Positions 1 through 9,769 of a stretch of DNA of 11,585 bases are shown in pieces. Position numbers and translations under genes: made by a program. The stretch spans positions 482,187 through 493,771 of the forward strand of contig WELB01000083.1 in assembly GCA_009602725.1 (NCBI GenBank). Reading direction: 5' to 3'. Under the pieces are notes generated by a model that was not told the origin of the DNA, searched no databases, and worked only from the letters and a program-made list of their open reading frames with translations. The DNA is from Spirogloea muscicola (Eukaryota; Streptophyta; Zygnematophyceae; Spirogloeales; Spirogloeaceae). The first letter of the stretch is position 1. The number at the start of each line of letters is the position of its first letter.

Positions 1-326
1 CCCCCCCCGCTTACTTTGTAACAGGCCCGGAAATGGCGCATAGAGGCCGCTCCTTCCTGATGTACAACGGCGTGCCAAAGTAAAACTTTCCCTTCTGTCC
101 AGACAACACGCCAAGATAGATGTGCTCTTGGTCATTTGCAAATTCTCCACAGATTAGCCAGAAATTAAAATCACAATCAGGAATTGGCTGGCATAGGCAC
201 TGCATGGAATGCGATGCCAAACACCCTGTCTGCTAGGCAGTCGCAGGAGGCTCAGGGCAGTGAGACTGGGTCGTTGACCATGCTCCTTACTGTGGCAACG
301 ATCCCCCGCTTGCTCTGCTGCCACAG
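1..326. other. Left edge, unassigned (intron or upstream sequence of the LRR gene)
   Basis: The window opens with eight C residues and then ordinary mixed sequence. The first LRR exon starts at 327 after a CCACAG acceptor, and its first base completes a codon begun in an earlier exon, so this stretch is probably intron. I see no LRR pattern in any + frame here. On the - strand a 69-codon open stretch (11-220) reads as a fairly protein-like sequence but matches nothing I recognise and has no clear splice sites. Confidence 0.4.
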
Positions 327-2531
327 AGAACTCGTCAAGCTCGATCGCTTACAGTCGCTGGTCCTACAGAACAACTACCTGCAGGCCCTTCCGAGCTGGC
401 TTGACGAGCTCCGCTGGCTCGTGGTACATTTTTGCTGCAATTGGATTGACTTTGCCATACTCGCTCGCAGATTCAGCACCGCGCTATGTTGGAGCACGGG
501 TCTCTGACCTTGGTTCAGAATGTAAGCCTGATTTAGTGCTAGCGTGTGCCATCTTGCAGGTTCTGGACGTGCGTAACAATGCATTGCTCTCGCTGCCAAC
601 AGCAATTGGCAACATGCCCCTGCTGCGCCGCTTGCACCTCAGCTTCAACACCGTAAGTGATTGATCATTGGTCAGCGTGTGCTAGACCATGCCAGTTGCT
701 GCCGCATTGCTGTGGGCTGGCAGGACAAGAGGCAAGCTACAAACTGCAACCAAACAAATGTGCACTGATGTTTGCTTGATACTTCCCCATCTTCCACGGG
801 ATGGACCTTTCTTGATGGAAGATGAGGTCAGGAATGTCTACTGTTGAACTCCACTTTGCTTTCGCTCCCTCTGGCGCAGTTCTTCTCTGGCCAATTTCCA
901 AAGGAATTCGGCAATCTGCGCGGGCTGGAGTATCTGGACATGGTGCGCTGCGACGTGGCCGCCAGCATCCCTGAGCTACTTAGTGGTATGGACATTTGGT
1001 CCGATGTGTGGACTTCTCCATAAAACTTCCTCACTATAGTGCTCATTGTTGCAATAGAGCAGGGCAAACGAAGTTGTGTGATGGAAAAGCATGGAAGGTA
1101 AGATTGATTGAAAACGAAAATCTCACATGGCTCATTAGCTGCTTCACTAGTAAGCTTTAGTCCTGTGTTTAGCAAAGAACAGTTAAAGTCCTTGCTTAGA
1201 CACAAAGATGCAGTAGCTATAAGACTATGAGGTCCCCTACCTCCTGATGTGCGCTAGCCTCACATAGAGCTGGCTGGCAAGCAGGTCTGGTCAGCCTGCA
1301 ATACCTCAACCTCTCCCATAACTTCTACATGGGCAAGATCCCTGGCTGGCTGGCGCAGCTGCCAAGCTTGCAGGCAAGACAGAGCCCCTTTCCGCATCGG
1401 TTTGTCCCACGCTTTGCAACGTGACTTGGCTAAGCGCATCAAGTTGGTCATCATAAAAGTACAGGCTACAGTATCACAAAGTCAAGGTATTGCAACTCAA
1501 GCTTGGCGCTTGAAGCTCACGGTCATGTTGCTGAAGAGGCTTGCTAATGGTAGCAAGGCGTGCTTGCTTGCAGGTCCTTGACATCTCCTACAACAACATG
1601 TGGGGCACGCTGCCTCCCTTTGTCAACAATCTCACCGTCTTTCTCTACGAGGGCAACTCATTCTGCACGTGAGACTAGCCTGCTCACTTGTCTCAGCTGT
1701 ATGTATAGCCCATGAAGCTTTTCATAGCTGGTACATTCTCAATCTGCAGTGTATTGCTGCGAACCTGCTTGCAAAGTAGGTTAGGTACCTAAGCATTTGA
1801 TAGCCATCGGTGTGAAAATCTGATTAGTAGGCACACTTCAGTGTAGACCTTCATGTCACCAACATGACAAAACGATGTGACACTACTCTGGCAGTGGAGG
1901 TTCATGTGGTGGCAAGTCAACGACGCTGTTGACAAGCATCGCCTCTCTATGTGCTTCCCTAGCAATCCTCCTCACCTTTGGCTCGCTTGGTTTCTATTGT
2001 CGGTGGCGCCGGCAAAGGTGCCTCTTCGCACCCCTACTCGAGTGACCACTGACAGGACCATGCTCAATTAGGTCATATGAGAGCATGCCCAGCCCAAACC
2101 TAAATCCGAAATCCTTTCTCGCTGTGATAGTAGTCATGCATTACAAATAGTGAGTGCAATGCTTTCCAGATTGACATGCTTTACTGATACACTCAGCTTC
2201 ATCATGCGTCACTTACCTGCTACTTGTTTTGTATTTGAAGCAGTGCAGAAAGCCATCCTGATTACCTATGGCTTATCACTATCAATTTTTGCTGTTGTGC
2301 AGAGACATCTTGAGGGTTCAGGAAGAGCTGGCGACCTACGGTGCTGCGCAAGCAAGGTTGACTACCCCCTCTCCCCTTGAGCTGTCGACTACTGTCCACG
2401 GCCCGGGTTTGCCGAAGGATGGCGTCATCTTGGGAGACAATCCAGACCAGGTTGCTGTCTACATGGATGGCAAAATCATTGGATTAGCATACCCGGAGGC
2501 TGGGGGCCTCTCCTCTCCGCGAGAGCATTAG
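327..2531 (+). CDS. LRR single-pass membrane protein, receptor-like without kinase, 5' partial, 7 exons
   Basis: I do not recognise a named gene, but the family is clear: plant-type extracellular LRRs followed by a membrane anchor. Exons joined in frame: 327-423, 560-652, 880-985, 1285-1373, 1574-1668, 1895-2017 and 2303-2531 (TAG). They give 276 residues plus a stop. Exons 1-5 carry about six LRRs of 23-25 residues. Examples of the LxxLxxLxLxxN core are QSLVLQNNYL, VVLDVRNNAL, LQYLNLSHNF and VLDISYNNMWGTLP. Exon 5 ends the solenoid with a plant-like cap (EGNSFC, then GGSC in exon 6). Exon 6 encodes a hydrophobic helix (from about TTLLTSIASL to LGFYC) followed by CRWRRQR, a positive-inside stop-transfer. 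Exon 7 is a tail of about 76 residues, initially helical and charged (DILRVQEEL), with no kinase motifs. Introns are GT-AG except the fourth (GC-AG). The N-terminus lies outside the window. By family, such proteins bind extracellular ligands or wall components and need a partner for signalling; the ligand is unknown. The exact start of the first exon (327 or 329) is uncertain. Confidence 0.85.
1374..1573 (+). other. GC-AG intron in the LRR gene
   Basis: The exon ending in LPSLQ stops at CAG (1371-1373) and is followed by GCAAGA. The next exon begins after TTGCAG at 1573 with VLDISYNN. Joining these gives an uninterrupted LRR in the same frame (PSLQ-VLDIS). No GT near 1374 restores the LRR register. 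CAG/GCAAG is the usual strong context of the minor GC donor class. Confidence 0.8.
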
Positions 2532-4080
2532 CTTTCTCTCTGATCTTTGCTCATTAGATAGCTTGCTCTGAAAAGCAGCCTCACTATCCATGGTAAAGCC
2601 AGATCCTCAAAGGAAGCAGTGCCTTCTGCAAGGCCACAAGACCCTTGAGGCAGTGCTGCAGTGACTCAGTTGACAACGAGTGACTCTGTTCATATTCCAT
2701 CTTCTTGGCGGACTCTTCTTGGCCAGAGTGAATGAGTGGCGAAGGAGCACAAGTAAACTTCGTGATACATGACTTTATGTGCAGTTGGTCTATTCAGTGT
2801 GGTGTTGGTGTCTCTGAAGCAAAACACTTATTCTGGACATGTAACTCCTTGTCCTCAGCGATGATGACTTTGACTACAGCAATGGGTATAGGTTGGGCAA
2901 GGATAACTGGCGCAGAGGTTGTTCAAGGATTGATGTGCAAGGGTGCAAACTACTGATATTATCACACTTGTCAAGCAAGTGCCTTCGTAAAGCTTACGTT
3001 CCTTAAGATAGAAGTATAGTAGTATGGTTGTGCTGAATGCCGTGTTATACTGGGTATCAAAGGAATTATTGCGTGCTCAGCATCAGCTCAAGATTGAGCT
3101 GAGTTGGAATGCAATAGATTCTCATTGTCAATGTGCATGACTGCAAAGAAAATGGATTGAGGCAAGTAAAGTGGCCAAATGGCGCGAAGCACAAAGGCGG
3201 GAGACCTTCTTGAGTACATGGCAATCACTGCCGTATCTTATGAAGAAGCCATTACTACCTGAATATAGTAGCAAGACAGATGACAGTGTCCCTGATGTTG
3301 AAGTTGCGGTCTCAACCTAGCTAAGGTGACATTATCAACATCATATCATTCTACGTGAGCTTTCTGCAAACATTATGTGAAATCTATGCTGACCTTATAT
3401 CTCTGAGGGATGTTTGAGTAGGTAACAAGTAGGTGATACGGTTGCAATCTTATCTTAACGTGACCACTGGTTGTGCGCCTGTGTCCAGCAAAACGGAGTT
3501 CGGCCTTTTCCATCTGCGGTCGTGTAGTGTCTAGCTGTATGGTTTTTCTTTTCGGCAACCTTTGGCAATTGTCCATTCTTTTTAGGGCCGGCCTCTGCCA
3601 GCCCCTCTTCTCTATGGGCGCGCAAATTTTTTATATTTTCCATGGGATAGCTCTCTCTCTGTCCAACCTGCAGTATACCTGAGGTGTTGTCAAGACATTA
3701 AGCTCAGCAGATGCTACAGCGAGAATAGCTGATTCGTGAAAACTGAGTCTTTTAAACAGCAGTGCTACTCTGGAGCATGCTGATTAATTGTTCAAGTGTC
3801 CACCCCAGATCTTTGAGGCTCAGGACAGGCGTCGTGTACGTTTTGTCCAACAGCTTTTCAGCTAGCTGACAAGGTACAGATCCCAAAGTGGACCATTCCA
3901 AATCACAAACGGTGAAGTTATGCCTGAAAAAAACATATAATAAGTGCTAATGTTGGCCTCTCAGTAAAGTGCCTTCTTTGTCGGCATGGCCAATGGACCG
4001 ACAGTTTGACATTTCAGGGAGGTGGCAAGGCGCACTTTGAAGCTAACAAACAACAAACACTCCGAAGAGGGACTGCTGCG
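2532..4080. other. Intergenic region without recognisable gene
   Basis: This stretch of about 1.5 kb follows the LRR stop codon. Short open stretches (for example 2732-2956 and 3473-3682 on +) have no domain pattern, no splice partners and no family resemblance. The first few hundred bases are presumably 3' UTR and terminator of the LRR gene; a TGTAA at about 2838 could serve as a polyadenylation signal of the green-algal type, but this is weak. One copy of a dispersed short repeat lies at 3569-3605. A TATAATAAG at 3936-3944 precedes the GC-rich block and is the only TATA-like candidate I noticed. Confidence 0.6.
3569..3605 (+). repeat. Copy 1 of a short dispersed repeat
   Basis: The sequence runs TTGTCCATTC, TTTTTAGGGCCGGCCTCT, then GCCAGCCCC. 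The same order (TTGTCAATT, T-run, GGGCTGGC plus pyrimidines) recurs at 11151-11186 on + and at 10674-10700 on -. The similarity is read by eye over roughly 30-37 bases, so exact borders are uncertain. Copies 1 and 3 also share the trailing CAGCCC. Confidence 0.55.
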
Positions 4081-4736
4081 GGGCTGATTCGAACGCTCGT
4101 CACCACATGCGCGTCATTAGAACCTATCTGACCAACCGAGCCAGCGGGTTTGCAAATCGCCATTGCAAGGGAGCGGACAACAGCCGCCGCCGTTGACTCG
4201 GCGACCCCGAGGGCCGCGGCGACATCTGCGGCGGCGATTGCGGAGCCCCAGAGGAGTCACGGATCTCGGCGGGGCCTGCGCAAACTCGGCGCCTAGACCG
4301 ACGGAATTGTGGATACAGGCGACGCGTTCCGGGACCATCGGCGCGGACTGCAGGCAAGTGAGGGGCCCCGCTGCGCGCGGGCAGCGGCGCGGTAAGTAGA
4401 TGAAGCGCGGCTGGGGAGAGGGCCCGCTTCGGGCGGGGAGGGGGGGAGGCTGGGCCAGCCCCCTCTCCCTCGGCGCCTCCCCCTCTTCCTTTTTGCGTCC
4501 TCCCTCCTCCCTGCTCCCTGCCCTTAATGTCTACCCTCCCTCCCCGCCATCATACCGAGTAAGTTTGTATTGGCTTTCCCTTTTAGTCATCCTCTCTTCC
4601 CGGATCTCTGCGGAGCCGCTCATCCTCCCTCCCCGTCGTGGCGCCCCTCTCTCCCCAACCCCCCGGCGATCCCACCCCCTGGCCGCGGCAGCTCGTCGGA
4701 GCAGTCCTGGTCGCCGCGCCTGCAGGCCCGCAGCCG

Positions 4737-4812
4737 ACGGCGGCGGCGGCGGCGGCAGCGGCGGCTGAGGCGGCGGCGGCGGCTGCGGCGGCGGCATCGT
4801 CGGCGGCGGCGG
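4737..4812 (+). repeat. CGG/GGC trinucleotide tract
   Basis: About 76 bases are built almost wholly of CGG units, interrupted by CAG, CTG, CTGAGG and CATCGT. The interruptions break it into runs of four to seven pure units. It lies about 340 bp upstream of the esterase start codon, probably in the 5' UTR or promoter. CGG tracts form stable hairpins or quadruplexes and tend to vary in length. Confidence 0.85.
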
Positions 4813-4996
4813 TTCATTGCCGTCGCTCCATTGCCGTCGGGTGCGATCGTCTGTGCCATCTCCGCTGCCTCTTGACGAGGCGGCCGGTGTTTGACAGCAG
4901 CCGGCCGCCGGCCGTCGCTCTAGCTGAGCCTTGAGCGGGCGAGGCCGCCGCGGCGCTCGCTGCGGGCGCCGGCTGCCGGATCGACGACCGCCGGAG

Positions 4997-5036
4997 GCGC
5001 TGCCGGCGGCTGCGGCGGCAGCGGCGGCGGCAGCCT
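4997..5036 (+). repeat. Second CGG-rich tract
   Basis: A shorter tract of about 40 bases made of CGG units interrupted by CTG and CAG, about 110 bp upstream of the esterase start codon. It has the same composition as the tract at 4737-4812. Confidence 0.75.
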
Positions 5037-5146
5037 GCGGGCTCAGACAGCGACGACCGGCTTCCCGAGGCCAGTCGCCGGTGATCCGCGATGCCAGCGG
5101 ACGCGCATGGCGGCGGCCGTCGACGGTAATCGGCGGGAAAGGCACA

Positions 5147-8100
5147 ATGAGCGCTGCGATGGCTGGCCTCGCCTCCACGGTTCGGCGCCCGGGGTTGCTC
5201 CTTCTCCTCGTGGCGCTGCTGCTCCTCTGCAACCCCTTGACCAGGTAGACCATTCGGCTGCGATGGTGGCGGTGTCTCAGCGATCACCTCAGTGCTCGCC
5301 TTACTTTACACGGTGCGTCGAGAGGTCCAGCTCTGAGATGAGCCGTGGATTCGCTCCGTGGTGCAGCTCGGCGGCCCACCATGCCACGACCCCGGTGCCG
5401 GCGCCGCCGCCCAGCGGCGCTGCCATGCGCTTTCCGCCGCCGAACTCGACCGTGAAGGTCCTCCTGCACCCGCCTCCGGCGGCGCTTGACGTCACGCCGT
5501 CTCCGCCGCACCCGCCTGCAGCGCTCGGTCCAGTGCAGCTTGTCCTCGGCGCAGCCGCCAGCAGAGGCGCAAGTGAGCCGCCTGCAGCCTGGCCACCATT
5601 GCCAGCAGCCTGCATTGCTGAACTGGTTCGTCAAAGCCAGAGGTCAGTATGGACATTGTCGTTAACGTCAACCTTCTTACCGTGGTGTTGCTAGGGTGCC
5701 TCGATGGTTCACCAGCGAGCTACTTCTTCCGCAAGGGCTTTGGCAGCGGCCTCAACAGATGGATCATCTACTTCGAGGTCGGCTTGGGCACCCTCCTTTT
5801 GTGGTCGCTACTCTTGTTCTCGACCATCCATGCACCCTCAAAGCTATGGCCAGCCTTGACGGCCTCCAGAGCTGGTGCACAGGGCGGCGCGTGGTGCACG
5901 ACCTTGGCTGACTGCTACGCACGGAGCTTCACGGGTCTGGGCTCGTCGATGCTTGGCACGTCCATCCCCAACAGCGGCTTCTTTAGCCTGAACAGCCACC
6001 TCAATCCAGGTGTGGCAGGCGGCATCATCCTCCTCACTTAGTTGTAAGGTTGCCATTAGCCGTGGTTAACCACTGACTGTTGACTGTCCGCTGACGCGGC
6101 CATTGGGTGGGTGACACGGCAGAGTTCTACAACTGGAACGTCATCAATGTGCACTACTGCGACGGCGCGTCCTACTCGGGATACCGTGTCCAGCCTCTTG
6201 TGTACAAGGTAGGCCCATGGAGCCTGCTCTTTCGCCCCGCTTCTTATCAGTGACATCTACTTTGGATAAGCTGTGTGCAATCTGATCGGCAGGCTCGCAT
6301 GTGTAAACACAGGGCCGACGACTCTACTTCCGAGGCCGCAGCATCCTGTCCGCTGTTATTACTGATGCTCTCTCACGAGGCCTCAGCTCCTCTGAGCAGG
6401 TGCAACTTCTCAACCTATATTACTGCCAGGCCCCTCCATTGGGCAGGAGGCCATCTCTGGTGCTGCTTGCTGGCATCCTGAGGATAGGTCATGCCTTTCC
6501 AGTCCTTGTCAAGCCATCCCCATGGCCTTTCCAAGCAATGTTTTAATTACTGTGCCTTGTCTAGCACGCCCATCATCCACTACTTTTGGAGATCCTAGTA
6601 AATGGCTTTTCATTGACAACGTAGTTAGCACATGCATGCTCACAAAGTTGCTGGTGGGGAGGGGGGTTTTCTGGAGGCAGGTCCTGGTGGGGGGCTGCTC
6701 TGCGGGGGGCCTCACCTCGCTGCTGCAGTGTGACTCCATCAGGGCACGCATGCCCAAGAATGCCACCGTCAAGTGCACGTCTGACGCTGGCGTCTTCCTG
6801 GACATGTGAGCAAGTCGAGCAGTCTCGCCAGCTCCAGAGCAGTTACCAACTTCATGCTCTCCAGCTCCATCAGCTATAATTGTCACGCTTCCACGCGGCA
6901 TCTCGCCCTGAGGTTTCCCTGCTGTTGCTCATACCTTGGTGTTGAAATGTGTGACCAACTCCCAGGCCTGACGTCAGCGGCAAATACTCCTACAGGATCC
7001 AAGTCTCGCAGATGCATAAGCTCCACGTATGTCCACGTTCTCTTAAGCCCAAAACTCCAGAGCTTATGCAGGCATTGCCAGCACTGCTGGACCTGTGTCT
7101 TGCTTGGTTCACAGTGAATCATCTGCTACCTACCGCTGGTAAGCTCTCAAAGGGGAATGCACGTCTCCACTAGCTGGCCCCGTAGTTTATGTCCACTTTG
7201 TTGATTTGGTTCCTCTCCCCTTTTGCAGAATATGACAAAAAGCTTACAGCCTGGCTGCTTGGCAACTCGAGCACCCGCTTTACAGTACAAGGTGAGAACC
7301 TGACATCTCTGTCCTAGCATGGTCAGGAGTTACCGAGCTGTGCAGGATTTTGGATTGTCATCCATTTGTCTGCATACGGTACTCATGTGTTAGCTCAAAG
7401 CTGGGGAAGAAGTCTGTGCTTATGTGTTACTTCAAAGCCGGGCGATTAGAACTGAGTATATCTTGACGCCAGACTCTCTGTGTGCTGCTGGAAATGTCCA
7501 TTGACACAGCCATGTGTTGGGTGCATCTGTGGCGGCAGTGCCTATTTGTCCAAAACTTCCTGAAATATGTGAAAACCCCAGTGTACATCATCAACAGCAA
7601 TTACGACATTTATAATGTGAGCTTATGCCCTTAGTCTAATCTTCTTGCATCAATTCATGAACATTGCAAGGTCCGCAAAGTGCCAATTGTCCAGATAGTT
7701 TCAATAACTGAGATGGCCAAACTCTGTAAACCCCCGATATTCACTGTCTTGCTTGTCCTTGTTGCGACAGTTGAAGAGTCTGGTCGCCCCTGTGGTAGCG
7801 GACCCCACAGGCAAGACTCTCCGGAATTGCATCGAGCACTTGGGAAGCTGCACAGCACTGCAGCTTAAGAGGATACAGAGTACGAATGTTACCATACTCG
7901 ACTTGGTCCAGGGCTAAATTCTTAGCCTTACTTATGATCCATGGACCTATTTAATATTGCTCTTAAATTTATCCACAGGCTGGGTTACAATTCCTGTTGC
8001 AACGGGACAGTTGAAATGACTCCGTTGCATTATGCATGAGTTTGTGAAGTGTATCAGAATTGTCTCTTTACTTTCGAGGTGCTTTTCAGTCGTTGAGAGA

Positions 8101-8976
8101 ATGCAATGCCTCATTTAACACTGCATTTATCGTCACAGACGACACAGAGTTGCAGTCTACTTAGCAGCTTTGATGCTGTAAAGGTCTGCATGCTGTGATT
8201 ATGAGGAACTTGTCTTGGCAGGTTTTCGGTTGGCCATGATGACGGCAGTGACGTCTGGCACAACGTCGGCGTCGGATGGGGCGTACCTCTTCTCCTGCTT
8301 CGGCCACTGCAGCCTGTACCGCGACACAACATTCGGGCTCACCCGTATCAGGGGCCAGGTGATCCGCCTCTCTGCTTTTGCAAGGTATGCTTATCTGGTT
8401 ATATTCTAATTGTTTCAAGAACCCAAGTTGCAGGAATGACATGTACGTATCTCCAATACTGCAAACAAGGAGTTGAATATAGTAACATAGTATTGGAGTC
8501 CATGCACGCCAGGCACCTGCATGAAATCTCAGGTCCAGCTTGCTTTGCAACTCAGCACCTCTTCCTCTTCTCTCTGTGAGCGGCAGCCGCTCCTGCAAGC
8601 GCTTGGAGACTGGTTCTTTGGAAGGAATACGACGACTGGCACCCCCTATATGAGCCTTGACTGCGCCTACCCCTGCAATGCCTGCAACATGTCGCACACT
8701 GGTAGGCTCGCACTTACCCGCTCATAAGTGCAAGGACTTCTTTGACTTCTCTCTACGTAAGATGTTAAAGATACCAGCACATTTTGTTAGATCTGGGTCC
8801 AAGAGTTGCCACTCCTTTTGACCCTTGCATGGTCTTAAAATGCCTGCAGTACTTCTTTAAGTGGTCTGACATGTCTGTGCTCCTGCTTGCCCTGCCACTG
8901 TGCAGCCTGGCAGCAGTACCGCAACGTCGGCCACAAGAAGAAGGTCCAGAAAGCTATAGAAGGCGCCGCCAGTTGA
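5147..8976 (+). CDS. Pectin acetylesterase (NOTUM/PAE family, CE13), complete, 13 exons
   Basis: Secreted esterase expected to remove acetyl groups from cell-wall pectin. Exons: 5147-5244, 5648-5777, 5883-6009, 6123-6208, 6313-6399, 6681-6805, 6966-7026, 7229-7291, 7539-7616, 7771-7879, 8222-8358, 8587-8701 and 8906-8976. All introns are GT-AG and phases match throughout, giving 1287 nt and 428 residues, normal for the family. Residues 1-32 form a signal peptide: RR, then the hydrophobic core LLLLLVALLLLC. Family landmarks in order: CLDGSP (50-55), FGSG and GGAWC (77-81), LGSSM (95-99), NPEFYNWN with HYCDG (129-133), LYFRG (151-155), GGCSAGG (180-186, nucleophile Ser183), SDAG (210-213), CLFVQN (260-265), YD (281-282, acid Asp282), CFGHC (347-351, base His350) and GDWFFGR (374-380). 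Cysteines match the disulphide-rich family pattern, and N203 and N239 are in N-glycosylation sequons. Oddities: YDIYN instead of the usual YDxWQ, and QSF instead of QGF at the exon 10/11 junction. The in-frame upstream ATG at 4931 would bury the signal peptide behind an Ala/Arg run, so 5147 is preferred. The exact substrate is inferred from the family. Confidence 0.93.
5245..5647 (+). other. Long GC-rich first intron of the esterase gene
   Basis: The donor CAG/GTAGAC directly follows the signal-peptide codons and the acceptor GGTCAG precedes T-ATG-GAC. Only this acceptor restores the frame that leads into CLDGS: the leftover AG plus T makes a serine codon. The intron is 403 bp and remains CG-rich, like the upstream block, which is common for first introns with regulatory content. 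A long open frame runs through it in another phase but has no family similarity. Confidence 0.75.
7115..7138 (+). other. Possible cryptic micro-exon with an in-frame stop
   Basis: Inside intron 7 of the esterase (7027-7228) a 24-base segment is flanked by a good acceptor (TTCACAG) and a good donor (CTG/GTAAGC). The flanking introns are phase 0 here, so inclusion would place a TGA directly after the codon for His238. It is not needed for the normal protein, since exon 7 joins exon 8 directly as KLH-NMTKSL. This could be chance or a poison exon. Confidence 0.3.
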
Positions 8977-9769
8977 CCACCTTGCTTCCTTCGGCATCCT
9001 TTGCACACATTGACAAGCCCCGCTGAAGGGTGGTGACAGCTGTTGCTGCAGCTGAACAGCCACTCACACCTGGTAAAACTTCGTCCTGAAGTTCAACCTG
9101 GCAAGAGTAAGCGGCTGGCCGCAAGGAGGCGTTGCAACGCCAATAGATTGGCTTACAGGTCTTCATTAGGTTCATTGCTTCAGCTTGCTTACTTATCATA
9201 GGAGAAAGTTGCTCTTACGCCTTACCAAGGCGCTCTATTGCTGAGGTACTACATAGTCGGCTTGCTTGGCTATCATGGGCAAGTTGCTCTTACGCCTTAC
9301 ACGGCGCTCTATCGCTGAGGAGCTGCATAGCTCAACCTGTGTAAGAGAAATCTACGCAAAGCAGATGCCTGGGACCAACATTAAAGGATACAGTATAGCT
9401 ACTCAGTGCACACCAGTGGTGGCCTTTTAACAGCAGATTAAAAGATCCTAGTGGAGGGGGCTGAGCTCTTCCGCACAGGAAGATAAGGTAGTGCGGTGCT
9501 GAGCATTTTGTCTACCACGTCGATTTCAGGAGGGAGCAGATACAGAGATAGACGCGGATTTAGCGCCTGATCTGTGTGCCTGACAAAAGTAGGTCAAGCT
9601 GAGAGAGGCTGTGAAAGTTAGGGTTTTGACATAAGAGTTTACGTGTCTACGGTGCAGCAAGGTGAACCGCCGTACGGGTGATAAGAACGTGCAGGGCATC
9701 ATAACAGCCGGAGGTGCCGTGTTATGGTGTCCACTGTCTGCTTGGCACCTGCACAGAAGGTTTACTGAC
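8977..9769. other. 3' flank of the esterase gene, no clear gene
   Basis: This region holds the esterase 3' UTR (end not determined), the tandem repeat at 9183-9334, and AT-richer sequence with ATTAAAGG (about 9379) and ATTAAAAG (about 9436) as weak polyadenylation candidates. No open frame on either strand shows a recognised domain. On the - strand the frame of the candidate exon at 9770-9860 stays open down to a stop at 9526, but its later part looks random. Confidence 0.5.
9183..9334 (-). repeat. Tandem duplication (about 78 bp period) of a tRNA-like sequence
   Basis: Two diverged units start with GCTTGCTT at 9183 and 9261. They share an identical 18-base core (GTTGCTCTTACGCCTTAC, at 9208 and 9283), followed by GGCGCTCTAT. 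On the - strand each unit looks like part of a tRNA. There is a D-arm-like CTCAGC(A/G)ATAGAG and then a perfect stem CGCC/GGCG. In the unit at 9183 that stem closes a seven-base loop TTGGTAA, whose central GGT would be a threonine anticodon. In the other unit the loop has lost one base. A partial acceptor-like pairing (GCTAT with ATAGC) is visible in the unit at 9261. No convincing T-arm or B box is present, and the spacing between D-arm and anticodon stem is too short. This is at most tRNA-derived (pseudogene or SINE-like), not a working tRNA. Confidence 0.5.

Larger units (their letters stand above)
4080..5146 (+). promoter_or_regulatory. GC-rich block: probable promoter and 5' UTR of the pectin acetylesterase gene
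   Basis: Base composition changes sharply near 4080 to very CG-rich and CpG-dense sequence and stays so up to the esterase start codon. From about 4456 to 4548 the + strand is strongly pyrimidine-rich (repeated CCTCCCTC), like the Y-patch of plant core promoters. Strong splice donors (GTAAGT at 4392 and 4559) suggest that a 5' UTR intron is possible. Open frames here on both strands are long only because stop codons are rare in CG repeats; their translations are runs of Ala, Pro, Arg and Gly. The transcription start cannot be placed from sequence alone. Confidence 0.5.

Noticed and set aside
3179-3262. 27-codon open frame in the intergenic region
   Set aside because: It starts with a reasonable ATG but is too short and has no context or conservation evidence.
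4931-5146. In-frame upstream start for the esterase adding 72 residues
   Set aside because: It would place an Arg/Ala-rich segment before a clear signal peptide, and the added part is CGG-tract translation. The start at 5147 gives a normal secreted protein.
4531-5253. 240-codon open frame on the - strand
   Set aside because: Its translation is dominated by Pro, Ala, Arg and Gly runs that arise from CG repeats lacking stop codons. It overlaps the esterase signal-peptide exon antisense and has no domain.
5107-5694. 195-codon open frame on + through the first intron
   Set aside because: It conflicts with the splice-phase-perfect join from signal peptide to CLDGS and shows only Pro/Ala-rich low-complexity sequence.
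8161-8697. 178-codon open frame on the - strand
   Set aside because: It is the antisense shadow of esterase exons 11 and 12 and the intron between them, whose sense frame carries the catalytic His and conserved cysteines.
9183-9334. CRISPR-like array
   Set aside because: There are only two diverged 78-bp units with no regular repeat/spacer structure, in a nuclear intron-bearing genome. It is a tandem duplication.
9261-9334. Functional tRNA gene on the - strand
   Set aside because: The anticodon loop has six bases, there is no T-arm or B box, and the D-arm overlaps the anticodon stem.
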